A stretch of DNA of 64,000 nucleotides from Entomobacter blattae (GCF_014672835.1 NZ_CP060244.1:385001-449000); one strand, 5' to 3'. Numbered from the stretch's first letter, positions 1 to 9,407 are shown. Numbers and translations: made by a program. The notes: a model not told the origin generated them from the letters alone.

Positions 1-629
1 AGGATATGACCAAGGGGTTGGATAAAGTATGGAGCTTTGCCTTTACCACCAACATCAACACAACGCTCTACCTAGCGTCTGGCCAGTTGGTAACGGTTAT
101 TGTTGGAAGTCTTTTAGGACCAACAAGCGCAGGGATATACCAAATTGCCAACAAAATGGCAGCCGCTTTTGCCAAACCAGCTGGCCTTATTGAAAATACC
201 CTCTACCCAGAGATGACCAAGCTCTGGCATGATAAAAAAACCAAAAAACTCTATCGGCTTGCTTTTCAAATTACCTTGCTCGCCGGCGGTGTGGCCACAC
301 TTCTCATGTTGTTGGCCCATTATATTGGCACCCCTCTGTTAGCTTTTATTCTCCATAAAGCCAACAATCCCCAGGCTGCAAATCTGATGTTCTGGCTCTT
401 GGGCGCAGAAGTTATCACGATCTGGGGACTTCCTTTAGAGCCCCTTCTTATCACAACGCGAAAAACACGTCTTACCCTTATTGCACGCGGGCTTACCACC
501 TTTTTATTTTTATTACTCCTTATTATTACTATCCACCATTTTGGTTTATTAGGGATAGGGCCTGCCACTATATTTTCTACTCTTTTCCTTCTCATTCTCC
601 AGCTGCTTTTTGTCTTAAAGAATCGCTAG
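1..629 (+). CDS. Polysaccharide flippase, C-terminal part (partial)
   Basis: This is the C-terminal half of a multi-pass inner-membrane lipid-linked polysaccharide flippase (Wzx/MATE-like superfamily). The frame is open to the left edge, so the true start lies outside the window; the ATG at 6 is internal. The first 40 codons hold a family-like segment (GPTSAGIYQIANKMA), in which a transmembrane helix is followed by the conserved small-residue loop. About five more hydrophobic helices follow, and the protein ends shortly after the last one. Family members move undecaprenyl-linked sugar units across the inner membrane. The next gene, 20 bases on, is a CDP-glycerol-type transferase, which supports a surface-polysaccharide locus. 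Confidence 0.75.
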   Translation, partial: DMTKGLDKVWSFAFTTNINTTLYLASGQLVTVIVGSLLGPTSAGIYQIANKMAAAFAKPAGLIENTLYPEMTKLWHDKKTKKLYRLAFQITLLAGGVATLLMLLAHYIGTPLLAFILHKANNPQAANLMFWLLGAEVITIWGLPLEPLLITTRKTRLTLIARGLTTFLFLLLLIITIHHFGLLGIGPATIFSTLFLLILQLLFVLKNR

Positions 630-649
630 AATCTGGACAAGAGCACCCT

Positions 650-1777
650 ATGCGGATTCTATTTTCTTATATAGCCCAACCCCACCAAACCTTACATTCC
701 CTTCCTATTGCCATGGAAATGGCCATCTTATTTCCAGAATTGGAAGTTCATGTGGCCTGCCTGACAGACTCTCATCTTGAATATGTAAAATCGCTCTCTC
801 GCTATTATCCTACTGCCCATGTGCACTATGATTTGCTTTATTTGCCCAAAATTCTTAGAAATCGTATTTCTACAGCGGGATATGATGTTTTAACCAAAAT
901 GGCTGCTCTATGGCTAAATAGGCGTAATTTTTCAACTTTTGATGCCATAGTGGTTCCTGAACGCACCAGTCTTTACCTAAAAACAATGGGCGTAAAACAC
1001 CCAAAACTCATCTGGACACGTCACGGAGCTGGCGATAGGGCCATTGGCTTTGCCAAAGATACAAAAAACTTCGACTTTATTCTTTTTGCTGGAAAGAAGC
1101 TGAAAAAGAGGCTGGAAGCGAATGGTACCTTAAAACCTGGAAGATATGTTGAGGGAATTTATGCAAAATTCGACCTTGTTGAAAAAATGAGAAATAAAAG
1201 AAAACCTCTTTTCAACAATAACGCTCCTATCGTTCTTTATAATCCTCATTTTAAAAATTCTCTTTCTTCCTGGAAGAAATTTGGTATAGAAATATTACAA
1301 CAATTCGCGGAGCAAAAAGAATATAACTTTATTTTTGCTCCACACTTTCGTCTTTTTGATCCACCAAGCAAGAAGGAGCTTGCTTATTTTTCGCAATTTT
1401 CTCGTTATGATCACCTCCTTATAGATCTTGGCAGCTATAAAAGCGTTGATATGACATACACTCAAATGGCCGATATGTACATCGGGGATGTTAGCAGCCA
1501 GGTTGCGGAATTTCTTACAACGCCACGCCCATGCCTTTTTTTAAATGCACATAAGGTCCAATGGCACAGTAACCCTAATTACCGGTTCTGGGAGCTCGGT
1601 GAAGTAAGTGACAATGCTGATAATATTATTGAGCAGGTTAAAAATGTTTTTTCCAACCAACACCACTATTCCTCTCTTCAGGAACACTATATACAGGAAA
1701 CTTTCAGTTCGCTTAAACTACCAACAGCTCCAAAGGCTGCCAGAGCTATTGTAGATTTTCTGGGTAAAAACCTTTAA
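650..1777 (+). CDS. CDP-glycerol glycerophosphotransferase-like protein
   Basis: A 375-residue GT-B-type transferase. The most informative segment is at about residues 273-290 (QMADMYIGDVSSQVAEF). It matches the C-terminal donor-site pattern of CDP-glycerol:glycerophosphotransferases, where an Asp is followed by two Ser and a short helix. A histidine-containing segment (IWTRHGAGDR, about residue 122) matches the family's N-domain. There is no signal peptide or membrane helix, so it is probably a peripheral cytoplasmic enzyme. Family members transfer glycerol-phosphate or similar groups onto lipid-linked acceptors. It lies 20 bases after the flippase gene and probably shares its transcript. 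The donor could equally be another CDP-polyol; the substrate is not readable from sequence. Confidence 0.65.
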   Translation: MRILFSYIAQPHQTLHSLPIAMEMAILFPELEVHVACLTDSHLEYVKSLSRYYPTAHVHYDLLYLPKILRNRISTAGYDVLTKMAALWLNRRNFSTFDAIVVPERTSLYLKTMGVKHPKLIWTRHGAGDRAIGFAKDTKNFDFILFAGKKLKKRLEANGTLKPGRYVEGIYAKFDLVEKMRNKRKPLFNNNAPIVLYNPHFKNSLSSWKKFGIEILQQFAEQKEYNFIFAPHFRLFDPPSKKELAYFSQFSRYDHLLIDLGSYKSVDMTYTQMADMYIGDVSSQVAEFLTTPRPCLFLNAHKVQWHSNPNYRFWELGEVSDNADNIIEQVKNVFSNQHHYSSLQEHYIQETFSSLKLPTAPKAARAIVDFLGKNL

Positions 1778-1821
1778 CAGTCTTCTCTTTAGTCGATAAA
1801 TTATTCAGGATAGTAGTTATA

Positions 1822-3561
1822 GTGGAACAAACAAGTCATCCGACCCCTACGCCTTCCCATCTTAAACGGCGTCTCGGCGACTTCTCTACGCTTACAGAAG
1901 CCCTAGATTACGCTGCCCAAGGGACTTCCGGGTTTAATTTTTACTCTGGTAAAGGGGTCCTGCTGGAAGCACTTCCCTACAAGGATCTTGCCTCTCAGGC
2001 CAAAGAAACCGCCAGAAAGCTCCTCTCACTTAACCTAAAACCTGGGGATAGGGTTGCCATTATTGCCGAAAGCGATGGCGATTTTGCGCGCATATTTTTT
2101 GGGTGCCAGTACGCTGGGCTTGTTCCTGCTCCCTTACCCTTGCCTGTCGCTTTCTCTGGCCATGAGAGCTATATAGAAACTTTACGGGGCATGATAAAAA
2201 ATGCCGGAGCTTGTGCTGTTATTATTCCACCGGTGATTGCCTCTTGGACAAAGGAAATCACTCAGGAGTTGGGCCTTGTTTTCGGGGGTGCCCCTCAAGA
2301 AATTTTTGCCCTTTCCCCCGCAGAAGTTACACTTCCTCATGTGGAGGCTGACCACCTATCTTATCTGCAATTCTCTTCAGGAAGCACCCGCTTCCCCATA
2401 GGTATTGCCGTAACCCAAAAAGCTTTTATGGCTAATGCCCATGCCATTGCCAAATATGGGTTGGAAGTACAAGAAAAAGGGGATCGGTGTGTCTCCTGGT
2501 TACCCCTTTACCATGATATGGGGCTGGTTGGTTTTTTTCTAACCCCTATGAGTTGCCAGCTGTCTCTGGATTTACTGCCCACACGTGAATTTGCCCGCAG
2601 GCCGCATGTTTGGCTTGATTTGATTGACCGAAATAAAGGCACCCTTTCCTATAGCCCCTCTTTTGGTTACGAATTATGTACCAGACGTGCTTTAACAGCA
2701 AGCTTTGACCTTTCCTCATGGCGGGCTGCAGGGATTGGCGGGGATATGATTAGACCCCATATTCTGGAAGAGTTTGCAGAACGCTTTGAATCCTCTGGCT
2801 TTGATCCGAATGCTTTTGTTGCCAGCTATGGCATGGCTGAAGCCACTCTGGCCCTGAGCTTTGCCCCGTTAGGTAAAGGGATGCAAACCGATACCATAGA
2901 CCTCAATGCCCTTGAAAAATCTGAGATGGCTGTGCCCAGCAACGATCCGGCCCGTAACCTTCGTACTTTTGTTCTCTGTGGCCCCATCTTACCAAAGCAT
3001 GAAGTCAATATCCGTGCTAGTAATGGGCGTTCGTTACCTGAACGGCAGGTCGGACGTATTTTTGTACGCGGTCCAAGCCTAATGGCAGGATATTTTAACC
3101 GCCCCGATGAAACGCGGCGCGTTCTTGATCATGAAGGATGGCTGGATACCGGAGATTTGGGCTATATGCTTGATGGCCAAATTGTTGTTACAGGCCGTGC
3201 GAAAGACCTGATTATTATCAACGGCCGTAATATCTGGCCCCAGGATCTGGAATGGGCCGCTGAAACGGCTATTCCTCTCCTCCGAAGCAGGGATGTCGCC
3301 GTCTTCTCACTTGAATGTGGTACGGAAGAAAAGGTCGTTGCCCTTGTGCAATGCCGAGCCTCTGACCCAGATGAGCGCCAAGCCCTGCGTGAAGAATTAA
3401 TTACCCTTTTCAGGCGCCAGCACAGTGTGGATATTCAGGTTATCCTTGTTCCTCCTCACAGTCTTCCCCAAACCTCTTCGGGCAAGCTTACGCGCGCTAA
3501 AGCCAAAGCCATGTTGCTTGCTGGAGAATTTGAGCTCAAAGAGCCCCTTCCTGTTTTATAA
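1822..3561 (+). CDS. Fatty-acyl-AMP/acyl-ACP ligase of the sphingolipid cluster
   Basis: A 579-residue adenylate-forming enzyme with a GTG start. Visible motifs are the Ser/Thr/Gly phosphate loop (FSSGSTRFP, about residue 185), the adenine-site motif YGMAEATLAL (about 335), the WLDTGDLGY hinge region (about 440) and the C-terminal SSGKLTRAKAK with its catalytic lysine (about 552). The sequence resembles fatty-acyl-AMP ligases rather than acyl-CoA synthetases. Such enzymes adenylate a fatty acid and load it on an acyl carrier protein. Here that is most likely the carrier encoded 110 bases downstream, followed by a serine-palmitoyltransferase-type synthase. Caulobacter has the same trio of acyl-ACP synthetase, ACP and SPT for ceramide synthesis. 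Acyl-AMP chemistry is well supported; the sphingolipid role is inferred from context. Confidence 0.82.
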   Translation: MEQTSHPTPTPSHLKRRLGDFSTLTEALDYAAQGTSGFNFYSGKGVLLEALPYKDLASQAKETARKLLSLNLKPGDRVAIIAESDGDFARIFFGCQYAGLVPAPLPLPVAFSGHESYIETLRGMIKNAGACAVIIPPVIASWTKEITQELGLVFGGAPQEIFALSPAEVTLPHVEADHLSYLQFSSGSTRFPIGIAVTQKAFMANAHAIAKYGLEVQEKGDRCVSWLPLYHDMGLVGFFLTPMSCQLSLDLLPTREFARRPHVWLDLIDRNKGTLSYSPSFGYELCTRRALTASFDLSSWRAAGIGGDMIRPHILEEFAERFESSGFDPNAFVASYGMAEATLALSFAPLGKGMQTDTIDLNALEKSEMAVPSNDPARNLRTFVLCGPILPKHEVNIRASNGRSLPERQVGRIFVRGPSLMAGYFNRPDETRRVLDHEGWLDTGDLGYMLDGQIVVTGRAKDLIIINGRNIWPQDLEWAAETAIPLLRSRDVAVFSLECGTEEKVVALVQCRASDPDERQALREELITLFRRQHSVDIQVILVPPHSLPQTSSGKLTRAKAKAMLLAGEFELKEPLPVL

Positions 3562-3671
3562 TTTAACCTCCAACACGATCCAGGTTACCCAATTCGATTG
3601 TAAATTATCCCGAAGCCTTATATGGTATCTTTCGTTAACGATTTCCTGTAAGGTTCTTTAAGTGAGAAAAA

Positions 3672-3929
3672 ATGACTGATACCGACACAGTAGAAAGCGT
3701 ATCCACGCTCATTATCGAAACCTTGCTCGCCAATCCTAAAGTTCCCCGCACCATTAACGGAGAAAGTAAGATTGTTGAGGATCTGGCCTTTGATTCTCTG
3801 GCTGTTATGAATTTTGTTATGGAAATAGAAGATAAGCTTGATGTTTCTGTCCCTCTTGACCGCCTAACAGATATCCGCACGATTAATGATCTTGCCCGTA
3901 GTATTGTCTCTATCAAACAGGCAGCCTAA
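3672..3929 (+). CDS. Dedicated acyl carrier protein next to SPT
   Basis: An 85-residue acidic acyl carrier protein. The phosphopantetheine attachment site is Ser42 in the motif FDSLAVMNF; housekeeping AcpP in this window (21300-21539) has the more usual ADSLDTVEL. Its stop codon is immediately followed by the ATG of the alpha-oxoamine synthase, so the two are translationally linked. In related alphaproteobacterial clusters the equivalent carrier (AcpR type) delivers the acyl thioester to serine palmitoyltransferase. The 110-base gap upstream may contain a secondary promoter, but no clear -35/-10 pair was identified. Confidence 0.87.
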   Translation: MTDTDTVESVSTLIIETLLANPKVPRTINGESKIVEDLAFDSLAVMNFVMEIEDKLDVSVPLDRLTDIRTINDLARSIVSIKQAA

Positions 3930-5129
3930 ATGCCAAAACCACCTTCTCTCTTCGAAAAATACACGTCTCTGCAAAATTCCTTTTCCCAGCTTACGGAAAA
4001 TGGGCAACGTAACCCTTTTGCTGTTCTTATAGAACGCCCGCTTTCCTCAACAGTGGGGATTATTGAGGGGAGAGAAACCCTTCTTTTTGGCACGAATAAC
4101 TACCTAGGGTTAAGTCAGTGCCCAGAATCCATTGAAGCTGCTATCGAAGCTGCACGTATTTTTGGAGTTGGCACGACGGGGTCACGCATTGCCAATGGCA
4201 CTTTTTCTCTTCACAAAAAACTGGAACTGGCCCTTGCTGCCTATTTCAATCGTAAGCATTGCCTTGTTTTTTCAACAGGCTATCAAGCCAATTTAGGAAC
4301 AATCTCCGCTCTGGCAGGAAAAGACGATTACCTTTTCTTGGATGCAGATTGCCATGCCAGTATCTATGATGGAAGCCGACTCGGACAAGCCCAGGTGATA
4401 CGTTTCCGCCATAATGATGCTGATGATTTATATAAGCGCCTGAAACGCGTGGAAAACGAGCCAGGCGCCCGCCTTGTTGTGACCGAAGGTATTTATTCCA
4501 TGATGGGTGATATTGTCCCCATTAAGGAGTTTGTCCATGTTAAGCATGAAACAGGAGCGGCCTTACTGGTTGATGAGGCCCACTCTTTTGGCGTATTGGG
4601 CAAACATGGCCGTGGTGTTGCAGAAGAGGCCGGAGTAGAAGATGATATTGATTTTATCACTGGTACCTTCTCCAAAAGCTTTGGAACGGTAGGGGGGTAT
4701 TGTATTTCTCCTCATCCAGAAGTTGAGCTTATCCGCCTTTCTTCACGCCCCTATATGTTTACGGCTTCCCTCCCCACTGAAATTATTGCAGCGACTCTGG
4801 CCTCACTTCGTGTCATTGCCGAAAAACCAGAATTACGCCAAAAACTTAAAGATAACTCTGCACAACTTTTTAACGGCCTACGTGAAGCGGGCCTTCAAAC
4901 TGGGGAGCAGATCAGCCCTGTTGTCTCTGTTGTTCTTGAGGATATCCCCCAAGCGGTAGCCTTCTGGAACAAACTTTTAGAAAACGGAGTCTATGTAAAT
5001 CTCAGCCTTCCCCCTGCCACGCCTGATAGACATCCTCTCCTCCGCTCCAGTGTTTCTGCTGCCCATACCCCAGAACAAATCAGCAAAACGATTTCCATTT
5101 TCAAGGAAATAGCTAAAAGCTTGAGCTAG
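3930..5129 (+). CDS. spt: Serine palmitoyltransferase-type alpha-oxoamine synthase
   Basis: A 399-residue PLP-dependent enzyme of the alpha-oxoamine synthase family (SPT, AONS/BioF, KBL). Lys249 in GTFSKSFGTVGGY forms the PLP aldimine. His142 in DADCHASIYDG stacks on the ring, and Asp215/His218 in VDEAHSFG contact the cofactor. It would condense an acyl thioester with L-serine to 3-keto-sphinganine with loss of CO2. A BioF role is less likely, because bioB lies elsewhere (28280) and this gene sits directly behind a dedicated acyl carrier protein and an acyl-AMP ligase. It abuts the carrier gene without spacing. The downstream genes run in the opposite direction, so this ends the + strand unit. 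Confidence 0.85.
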   Translation: MPKPPSLFEKYTSLQNSFSQLTENGQRNPFAVLIERPLSSTVGIIEGRETLLFGTNNYLGLSQCPESIEAAIEAARIFGVGTTGSRIANGTFSLHKKLELALAAYFNRKHCLVFSTGYQANLGTISALAGKDDYLFLDADCHASIYDGSRLGQAQVIRFRHNDADDLYKRLKRVENEPGARLVVTEGIYSMMGDIVPIKEFVHVKHETGAALLVDEAHSFGVLGKHGRGVAEEAGVEDDIDFITGTFSKSFGTVGGYCISPHPEVELIRLSSRPYMFTASLPTEIIAATLASLRVIAEKPELRQKLKDNSAQLFNGLREAGLQTGEQISPVVSVVLEDIPQAVAFWNKLLENGVYVNLSLPPATPDRHPLLRSSVSAAHTPEQISKTISIFKEIAKSLS

Positions 5130-5181
5130 AGTGCATCCTTTATAAATTTTTGATAGCGGGGTTTTTAAGAATTCAAAACCC

Positions 5182-6171
5182 TTACCCCTTGTTTTTACCC
5201 TGGTGAAATTTAAGGGCTCGTGATTTAACAAGTTTATATAATAGGCTCGGGGATGCGAGGACAGGATGGCGCCGCTCAAAATTGGAAAGTGTAATTTTTA
5301 TATTTTGATGGCGAAAAATTTTCCACGCGACGTAGTCAACCCCGCCTTCAAAAGTAAAAACTGCCTTTAAAATCCGCAATAAATTTAAGGGCTTTCCCTT
5401 TTTTGAACGCGCAAGCCACCTTTGAAACAAGGCCTGTTTTTTCTCTTTTTCAATTAAAGGAGAAAAGACCCCATCCTTCTCCTGAAAAGGAATGTTTTGG
5501 GCTTTCCACCCCTCCCTTAAAAAATAAGTGTAACGCTCTTCTTTCCTTTCCAACAGAATACGAGGACGATTGTTATCCTCCATCCGCAATTCCGCCTGGT
5601 AAGTCTTCTGGAACAGGGAATACCAAAAAGCCTCACCTTTCCCTTCTCTTGACCCTAACACCGCCGCCCAGAAGGTTGCCGTTTTTACACATCGAATAAG
5701 ACAGACCAAGATGGCATCAGCAGCTTTAGGGTTATTGACCCATACCAACCGGGCAGGTTGAGCAAACCGTGCCCAAATTGTTATATCATAGGAATATCGA
5801 CCACTCATTTTATAAAACTGCTTGAGGGTTATAATAGCAACTTTCGCGCGAATCACTTGCCCTCGAATCTGGCATTCATAATATTCTACATTTGGCGGCA
5901 GTACCCTATTCCCGAAATGCTTTAAAACTGAACCGGGCCAATCGGAGACTTTATTGACAATGACATAAAAATCCAAAATACCATCAGGGTCATCCTTTTC
6001 GATAGCAGAACCATAAAAAAGCACCCCCAACGGTTGGCTTTTGCCTAATATGGTTTGAATAAGCTCCTCTGCATAAGGGTGAATGGGCCTATGCAAAAGC
6101 TCTTGTATAAGGATGCGCGCAAGCGGGGTAGAGGGGGCGTTTTTCATGTGTTCGTACCCTGTTTTGTGCAT
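5182..6171 (-). CDS. TAM41-like phospholipid cytidylyltransferase candidate
   Basis: A 329-residue protein with no signal peptide. Residues of about 49-73 read as a nucleotidyltransferase-fold signature (LFYGSAIEKDDPDGILDFYV: Gly-Ser, then acidic residues, Asp, Phe). The following segments (NKVSDWPG; a Tyr-rich region; WARFAQPARLVWV) resemble the order in Mmp37/TAM41 proteins, the mitochondrial CDP-diacylglycerol synthases. The start ATG overlaps the stop of the lipid kinase gene (TGATG, 6173-6169), so the two are translationally coupled. The inferred job is CTP-dependent activation of the phospholipid made by that kinase, for example a ceramide or diacylglycerol phosphate. The TAM41 relation was recognised by eye and is moderately sure; the substrate is inference. 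Confidence 0.55.
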   Translation of the reverse strand: MHKTGYEHMKNAPSTPLARILIQELLHRPIHPYAEELIQTILGKSQPLGVLFYGSAIEKDDPDGILDFYVIVNKVSDWPGSVLKHFGNRVLPPNVEYYECQIRGQVIRAKVAIITLKQFYKMSGRYSYDITIWARFAQPARLVWVNNPKAADAILVCLIRCVKTATFWAAVLGSREGKGEAFWYSLFQKTYQAELRMEDNNRPRILLERKEERYTYFLREGWKAQNIPFQEKDGVFSPLIEKEKKQALFQRWLARSKKGKPLNLLRILKAVFTFEGGVDYVAWKIFRHQNIKITLSNFERRHPVLASPSLLYKLVKSRALKFHQGKNKG

Positions 6172-7145
6172 CAGGCCTGAATAAAATCAAACAAGGGGCC
6201 CGAAAAGAGATGGGTAATCCCATCGGCTCCACTTTCCATCACTTCTCCGTCTAAAACAAAGTCGTGAGACATTTTTAAGGTAATCTGGTGGGCTGTACCA
6301 CTATCGTAATGGCGATTTTTTCTTAACCAGGCAGGAGAACGACCCGTCAGCAGCGCTGCACTGGCAGCCAGTAAGTGGGGAGGATGATCCTTAACCTTAA
6401 GATAATGAATGCCCCCTTCCTTCTCGTTCCAGAAAGGCCATATGGATTTTGTAAGTTGGTTAAGCGTCGTTGAAAGAAACAAAAAGCAATAGTCCTCTTG
6501 GCCATTCTCCTGGTTTTTGGCCATAAATACTTTCTCCCCTTTCATCCATTCGTCACGGGTTTTACGAAAAATCAGCTTTCCAAAAGCCGAAGCCAAAGTA
6601 ATGGCAACGGCCATCTCATGGGAGAAATGATCAAGAATAGCTGGCTTATGGGCAATCTCTATCGCCCGCGTATAGGCCGCCATCCCATGAAACATCCCCA
6701 GCACAGCTGGCCTGGCAGGGTCACTCCAACGCACACCTAAGGCATGCCGGCGCCTGACATTGTAACGCATGGTTTTGTTTTCACACAGCTCCTCAAGGCG
6801 CTTAAGAGCAGACAACCCCCTTTGGCCAAAACCTACATCTGAGGCAATAAGGTTTGTATTTCCTGATGGAAGAATAGCAACTGCCGGCAAGGCCTCATCA
6901 TCATAAGCATGGTAAATGGCGGTTAAAACATCACTCACCGTACCATCGCCTCCATCAACTGCAATACAGTCCACTTCCTGGCGGCTCATGTCCTGGACAG
7001 CTTCAATGATCGATTCCCGAGAAGGTGGCTCTACAAACCATTTTCCTAGGTAATCTTGGGCTTCCTTGCGGAAATTATCCGGGTCGTTTACATTTTTCCG
7101 ACTACGTGGATTACGTATCAGTGCAAAATTACTACTCACGGCCAT
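6171..7145 (-). CDS. Lipid kinase of the diacylglycerol/sphingosine kinase family
   Basis: A 324-residue cytoplasmic lipid kinase. The nucleotide-binding GGDGT motif is at residues 65-69 and the second family motif LPSGNTN at 92-98. The C-terminal half has the expected beta-rich domain ending in the VLDGEVM signature. The family phosphorylates diacylglycerol, sphingoid bases or ceramide. Proximity to the SPT trio suggests a ceramide kinase comparable to CpgB of Caulobacter, but a diacylglycerol kinase cannot be excluded. It is the first gene of a two-gene minus-strand operon and is translationally coupled to the TAM41-like gene. The 142-base gap to the divergent phosphoesterase gene is AT-rich and must hold both promoters. 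Confidence 0.8.
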   Translation of the reverse strand: MAVSSNFALIRNPRSRKNVNDPDNFRKEAQDYLGKWFVEPPSRESIIEAVQDMSRQEVDCIAVDGGDGTVSDVLTAIYHAYDDEALPAVAILPSGNTNLIASDVGFGQRGLSALKRLEELCENKTMRYNVRRRHALGVRWSDPARPAVLGMFHGMAAYTRAIEIAHKPAILDHFSHEMAVAITLASAFGKLIFRKTRDEWMKGEKVFMAKNQENGQEDYCFLFLSTTLNQLTKSIWPFWNEKEGGIHYLKVKDHPPHLLAASAALLTGRSPAWLRKNRHYDSGTAHQITLKMSHDFVLDGEVMESGADGITHLFSGPLFDFIQA

Positions 7146-7287
7146 TCCTGATTATTGATAGAACTCTGACACTCTTTAGCTGTTTTTTTCAAAGTAAAAA
7201 CAAAGAAAGAAAATTATTTTTCCCTATAGAAAAAAGGTAAATTCAGCTAAACAAAAATATCCGCTTTACCTCTATGGGCTGTATCTT

Positions 7288-8181
7288 GTGAATAACTTTA
7301 CCCTTGCTCACCTTTCAGACATCCATCTTCCCCTTCCCACAGAAGGGCTCTTATTCAAACAGTTTCTGAATAAACGAGCATTAAGCTACCTATCATGGCA
7401 ACTGAGGCGCCGCCATCATTACCTAAAAACGATTACAGATACAATAAGGAAGGATATCCTCCAATGCGCACCAAACCTGGTGGCCATCAGTGGAGACCTG
7501 ACAAACATGGCCCTTCCGCAAGAATTTTCTTCGGCCGCTGAATGGCTTGAGCATTCAGGCTTTCCCCAAACCCGCCTTGTTTGTGGCAATCACGATGCCA
7601 TGGTAGCTGTCCCTCCTCAGGAAGGTATTCTCAAATGGCAACGCTGGATGATGTGTGAACAAAATTCATTACCCTTTGTTACACGCCTTGGCCCCATAGC
7701 GCTTATTGAGGTTAATACAGCCCTCCCTACTCTTCCCTTTATGGCCACTGGGGAAATTGGCGAAAACCAGATTCAGCAATTGGAATTTAAGCTCTCTCTG
7801 ACCAAGCAGGAAGGGCTTTGCCGAATTGTTATGCTCCACCATCCCCCCCTTAAAGGTCAAGTTGCCCGCCGCAAATCGCTCATTGATCAAAAAAAATTTT
7901 GTAGTATTCTAGCCCAATATGGGGCTGAGTTGGTACTGCATGGGCATTCCCATAAAATTACCCAGGTTATGCTTGATGCCCCTAACCCAATACCAGTTAT
8001 AGGAATTTCTTCTGCCTCGCACCTTACAACAAACCCTAACAAACGCGCAGCATGGAACCATATCACCATTTCACGTGAGTCCTCATCATGGAAGATTGAT
8101 GTTATGACCCGGCAACTCAGTCCAGAACATACCATGCATGTTTTTAAACATTCCACGTTTATAATGCCCGTTGCACGTTAA
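7288..8181 (+). CDS. Calcineurin-like metallophosphoesterase
   Basis: A 297-residue binuclear metallophosphoesterase. The five family motifs are in order: HLSDIHLP (residues 8-15), GDLTN (about 70), GNHDAM (about 98), LHHPP (about 190) and GHSHK (about 219). It starts with GTG and has no signal peptide, so it is cytoplasmic. Proteins of this kind include nucleotide-lipid hydrolases such as LpxH/LpxI-type enzymes and cyclic-nucleotide phosphodiesterases. Its place 11 bases before lptF and opposite a lipid kinase suggests action on a phospho- or nucleotide-activated lipid. The exact substrate is unknown. Confidence 0.8.
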   Translation: MNNFTLAHLSDIHLPLPTEGLLFKQFLNKRALSYLSWQLRRRHHYLKTITDTIRKDILQCAPNLVAISGDLTNMALPQEFSSAAEWLEHSGFPQTRLVCGNHDAMVAVPPQEGILKWQRWMMCEQNSLPFVTRLGPIALIEVNTALPTLPFMATGEIGENQIQQLEFKLSLTKQEGLCRIVMLHHPPLKGQVARRKSLIDQKKFCSILAQYGAELVLHGHSHKITQVMLDAPNPIPVIGISSASHLTTNPNKRAAWNHITISRESSSWKIDVMTRQLSPEHTMHVFKHSTFIMPVAR

Positions 8182-8192
8182 GACCCTAACGC

Positions 8193-9407
8193 ATGACTCC
8201 ATCACGGATTTTCTTCTGGATCAAACCTAGCCTGGTTGACCGCTACGTTATCCTTCAAAGCCTATCGCCCTTTATCATTTCTCTCAGCGTTGTCCTTGTT
8301 GCACTCCTGATGGAACGGCTGTTATTGCTCTTTAATCTCCTTGCTGATTCCTATAACCCTTTTAGCCGTTTTTTAGGAATGCTTACAGATCTTGTTCCCC
8401 ATTACCTTGGGCTTGCCTTGCCCTCTGCCCTCTGTGTAAGCATCTATTCTGTTGTTCGCCGCCTAAACCTCAACAATGAAATTGATACTATGATGAGCAG
8501 CGGGCTTTCCCTCTTACAAATTACCCGTTCTTACATTGTCATGGGTATTGTTTTTGGCATTGCCAGCCTCTTCCTTTATGGTTTTATCCAGCCCTATGCC
8601 CGTTATGATTATAGGGCAGCTTTTTATTTTGCTAGCCATTCGGGGTGGGTTCCTCATCTGCAGGCAAAAATGATTGTAAGCCCCAATAAAAATCTTATGA
8701 TTACTGCTGAGAGTGTAAAAAAACATGGCAGCCTTCTCTCTCATGTTTTTATAGAAGATGACAGCACCAGCGCTTCGGGAAAAGCCATTAAACGAACGAT
8801 TACCGCTACAAAAGGTAACCTCATTCTCTCCTCAGACCGCTCAAAAGTCGAGATCGACCTATTCGACGGCCGCATCATTACCCAAGAAGAGGACCATCGC
8901 CCAACCATTACCAACTTTTCTCACACTACGAAAATTCTCTCCCAGCAAAATCATATCCCTGCTTTTAGAAGCCGAGGCGATGATGAGAGGGAGCTGACCT
9001 TGCCTGAACTCAAACAAGCAATGAAGGCAGAAAAAAATACCATTTCCCACAGCGATTTACGTGGAGAATACCATTTCCGTCTTGTAAGGACGCTTTCTTT
9101 TCCTTTTATTCCCATGCTGGCCACTGCACTTGCCATTTCTTCTAAAAGACAAAAACGTAACAATGGGTTATTTTTTCTGGCCCTTACTTTAATTGGGTAT
9201 GATAACATTCTACAATTAGGAGCCAATCTTGTTTCTTCTGGTAAGCACACACCTTTTGCCGTAATCTGGCTTCCTTACCTGATTTTTTCTTTTTTATGCC
9301 TTTATCTGCTCTATTACAAATCAGGCGGGAGAGTTGGCTTTCTCTCTGCCCATATCCGGAAATTTCTTAAACGCAAACAAGGCCATTACCCCCATACCCC
9401 TTCATAA
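8193..9407 (+). CDS. lptF: LptF-family permease
   Basis: A 404-residue inner-membrane permease of the LptF/LptG family. There are three transmembrane helices at the N-terminus (residues of about 25-130), a central periplasmic beta-jellyroll domain and three C-terminal helices (about 300-385). The start lies 11 bases after the phosphoesterase stop. In LPS export LptF pairs with LptG and the ATPase LptB to pull lipid from the inner membrane to the periplasmic bridge. Here it is embedded in sphingolipid-type genes, so the cargo may include sphingolipids as well as LPS. Assignment as F rather than G follows its order before the second permease. Confidence 0.85.
   Translation: MTPSRIFFWIKPSLVDRYVILQSLSPFIISLSVVLVALLMERLLLLFNLLADSYNPFSRFLGMLTDLVPHYLGLALPSALCVSIYSVVRRLNLNNEIDTMMSSGLSLLQITRSYIVMGIVFGIASLFLYGFIQPYARYDYRAAFYFASHSGWVPHLQAKMIVSPNKNLMITAESVKKHGSLLSHVFIEDDSTSASGKAIKRTITATKGNLILSSDRSKVEIDLFDGRIITQEEDHRPTITNFSHTTKILSQQNHIPAFRSRGDDERELTLPELKQAMKAEKNTISHSDLRGEYHFRLVRTLSFPFIPMLATALAISSKRQKRNNGLFFLALTLIGYDNILQLGANLVSSGKHTPFAVIWLPYLIFSFLCLYLLYYKSGGRVGFLSAHIRKFLKRKQGHYPHTPS

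Noticed and set aside
3930-5129. BioF (8-amino-7-oxononanoate synthase)
   Set aside because: Same enzyme family, but the gene abuts a dedicated ACP and acyl-AMP ligase, and bioB is 24 kb away without other bio genes.
5159-5181. Hairpin GGGTTTT/AAAACCC between convergent genes
   Set aside because: Short AT-rich stem with no clear U-tract for either strand; too weak to call a terminator.
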